Shown here: one piece after another, positions 6,131 to 6,155 of the stretch
Layout of the letters: every line of letters begins with the position of its first letter
Numbering within the stretch: the stretch's first letter is position 1
From: an uncultured Actinomyces sp.
GTDB lineage: Bacteria; Actinomycetota; Actinomycetes; Actinomycetales; Actinomycetaceae
NCBI GenBank assembly: GCA_900556405.1
Contig: USPB01000116.1
Coordinates: 1 to 6,155 of the forward strand
Direction: 5' to 3'
Length of the DNA stretch: 6,155 nucleotides
Notes under the pieces: model-generated
What the model was told of the DNA's origin: nothing
The model's input: the letters and a program-made list of their open reading frames with translations, nothing else
The model's database searches: none
Made by a program: the position numbers and the translations under genes

Positions 6131-6155
6131 GTTTGTTTTTTATGCCTGTTTTTTG

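Noticed and set aside
1..6155. CRISPR arrays, tRNA genes, insertion sequences or transposase fragments
   Set aside because: I found no regularly spaced direct repeats, tRNA-like cloverleaf sequences, transposase motifs or flanking duplications.

Overview
This GC-rich window has Actinobacterial codon usage (third positions mostly G or C). It most resembles the Actinomycetaceae (Actinomyces/Schaalia type), but that placement is inferred from codon style and an actinobacterial rRNA-leader motif at the right edge. No phylogenetic marker gene is complete here.

Left part (1-3125, + strand): the 3' end of a truncated upstream gene is followed 27 nt later by a short-chain dehydrogenase (SDR, 340 aa). 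A 100-nt gap carrying a strong GC-rich hairpin then leads to a zinc-type medium-chain dehydrogenase (MDR, 533 aa). The gene order and motifs suggest a polyol or ketose-phosphate redox pair: sorbitol-6-phosphate dehydrogenase-like SDR plus L-sorbose-1-phosphate reductase-like MDR. The actual substrate is not shown by the sequence. The MDR is far longer than usual because it carries what looks like a second, degenerate Rossmann-like unit ahead of the canonical one.

Middle (3126-4165): a 274-aa protein of unknown family has its own GTG start with a good ribosome-binding site. It lies between two hairpins and is convergent with the next gene.

Right part (4166-6155): a sodium:alanine/glycine symporter family (AGCS/AlsT) gene lies on the minus strand with a plausible sigma-70-type promoter. 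The 520-nt region beyond it holds, on the plus strand, a well-spaced promoter (TTGACG-17-TATTGT) and the conserved actinobacterial pre-rRNA leader element. A ribosomal RNA operon therefore very probably begins just past the right edge.

The three intergenic hairpins (1375-1422, 3089-3125, 4104-4143) share one stem core, CGAGGCCGGGG. They look like copies of a single terminator or repeat family. I found no CRISPR array, tRNA, insertion sequence or clearly new multi-gene system. The most unusual items are the double-unit MDR, the N-terminal extension of the SDR, and the shared hairpin family.
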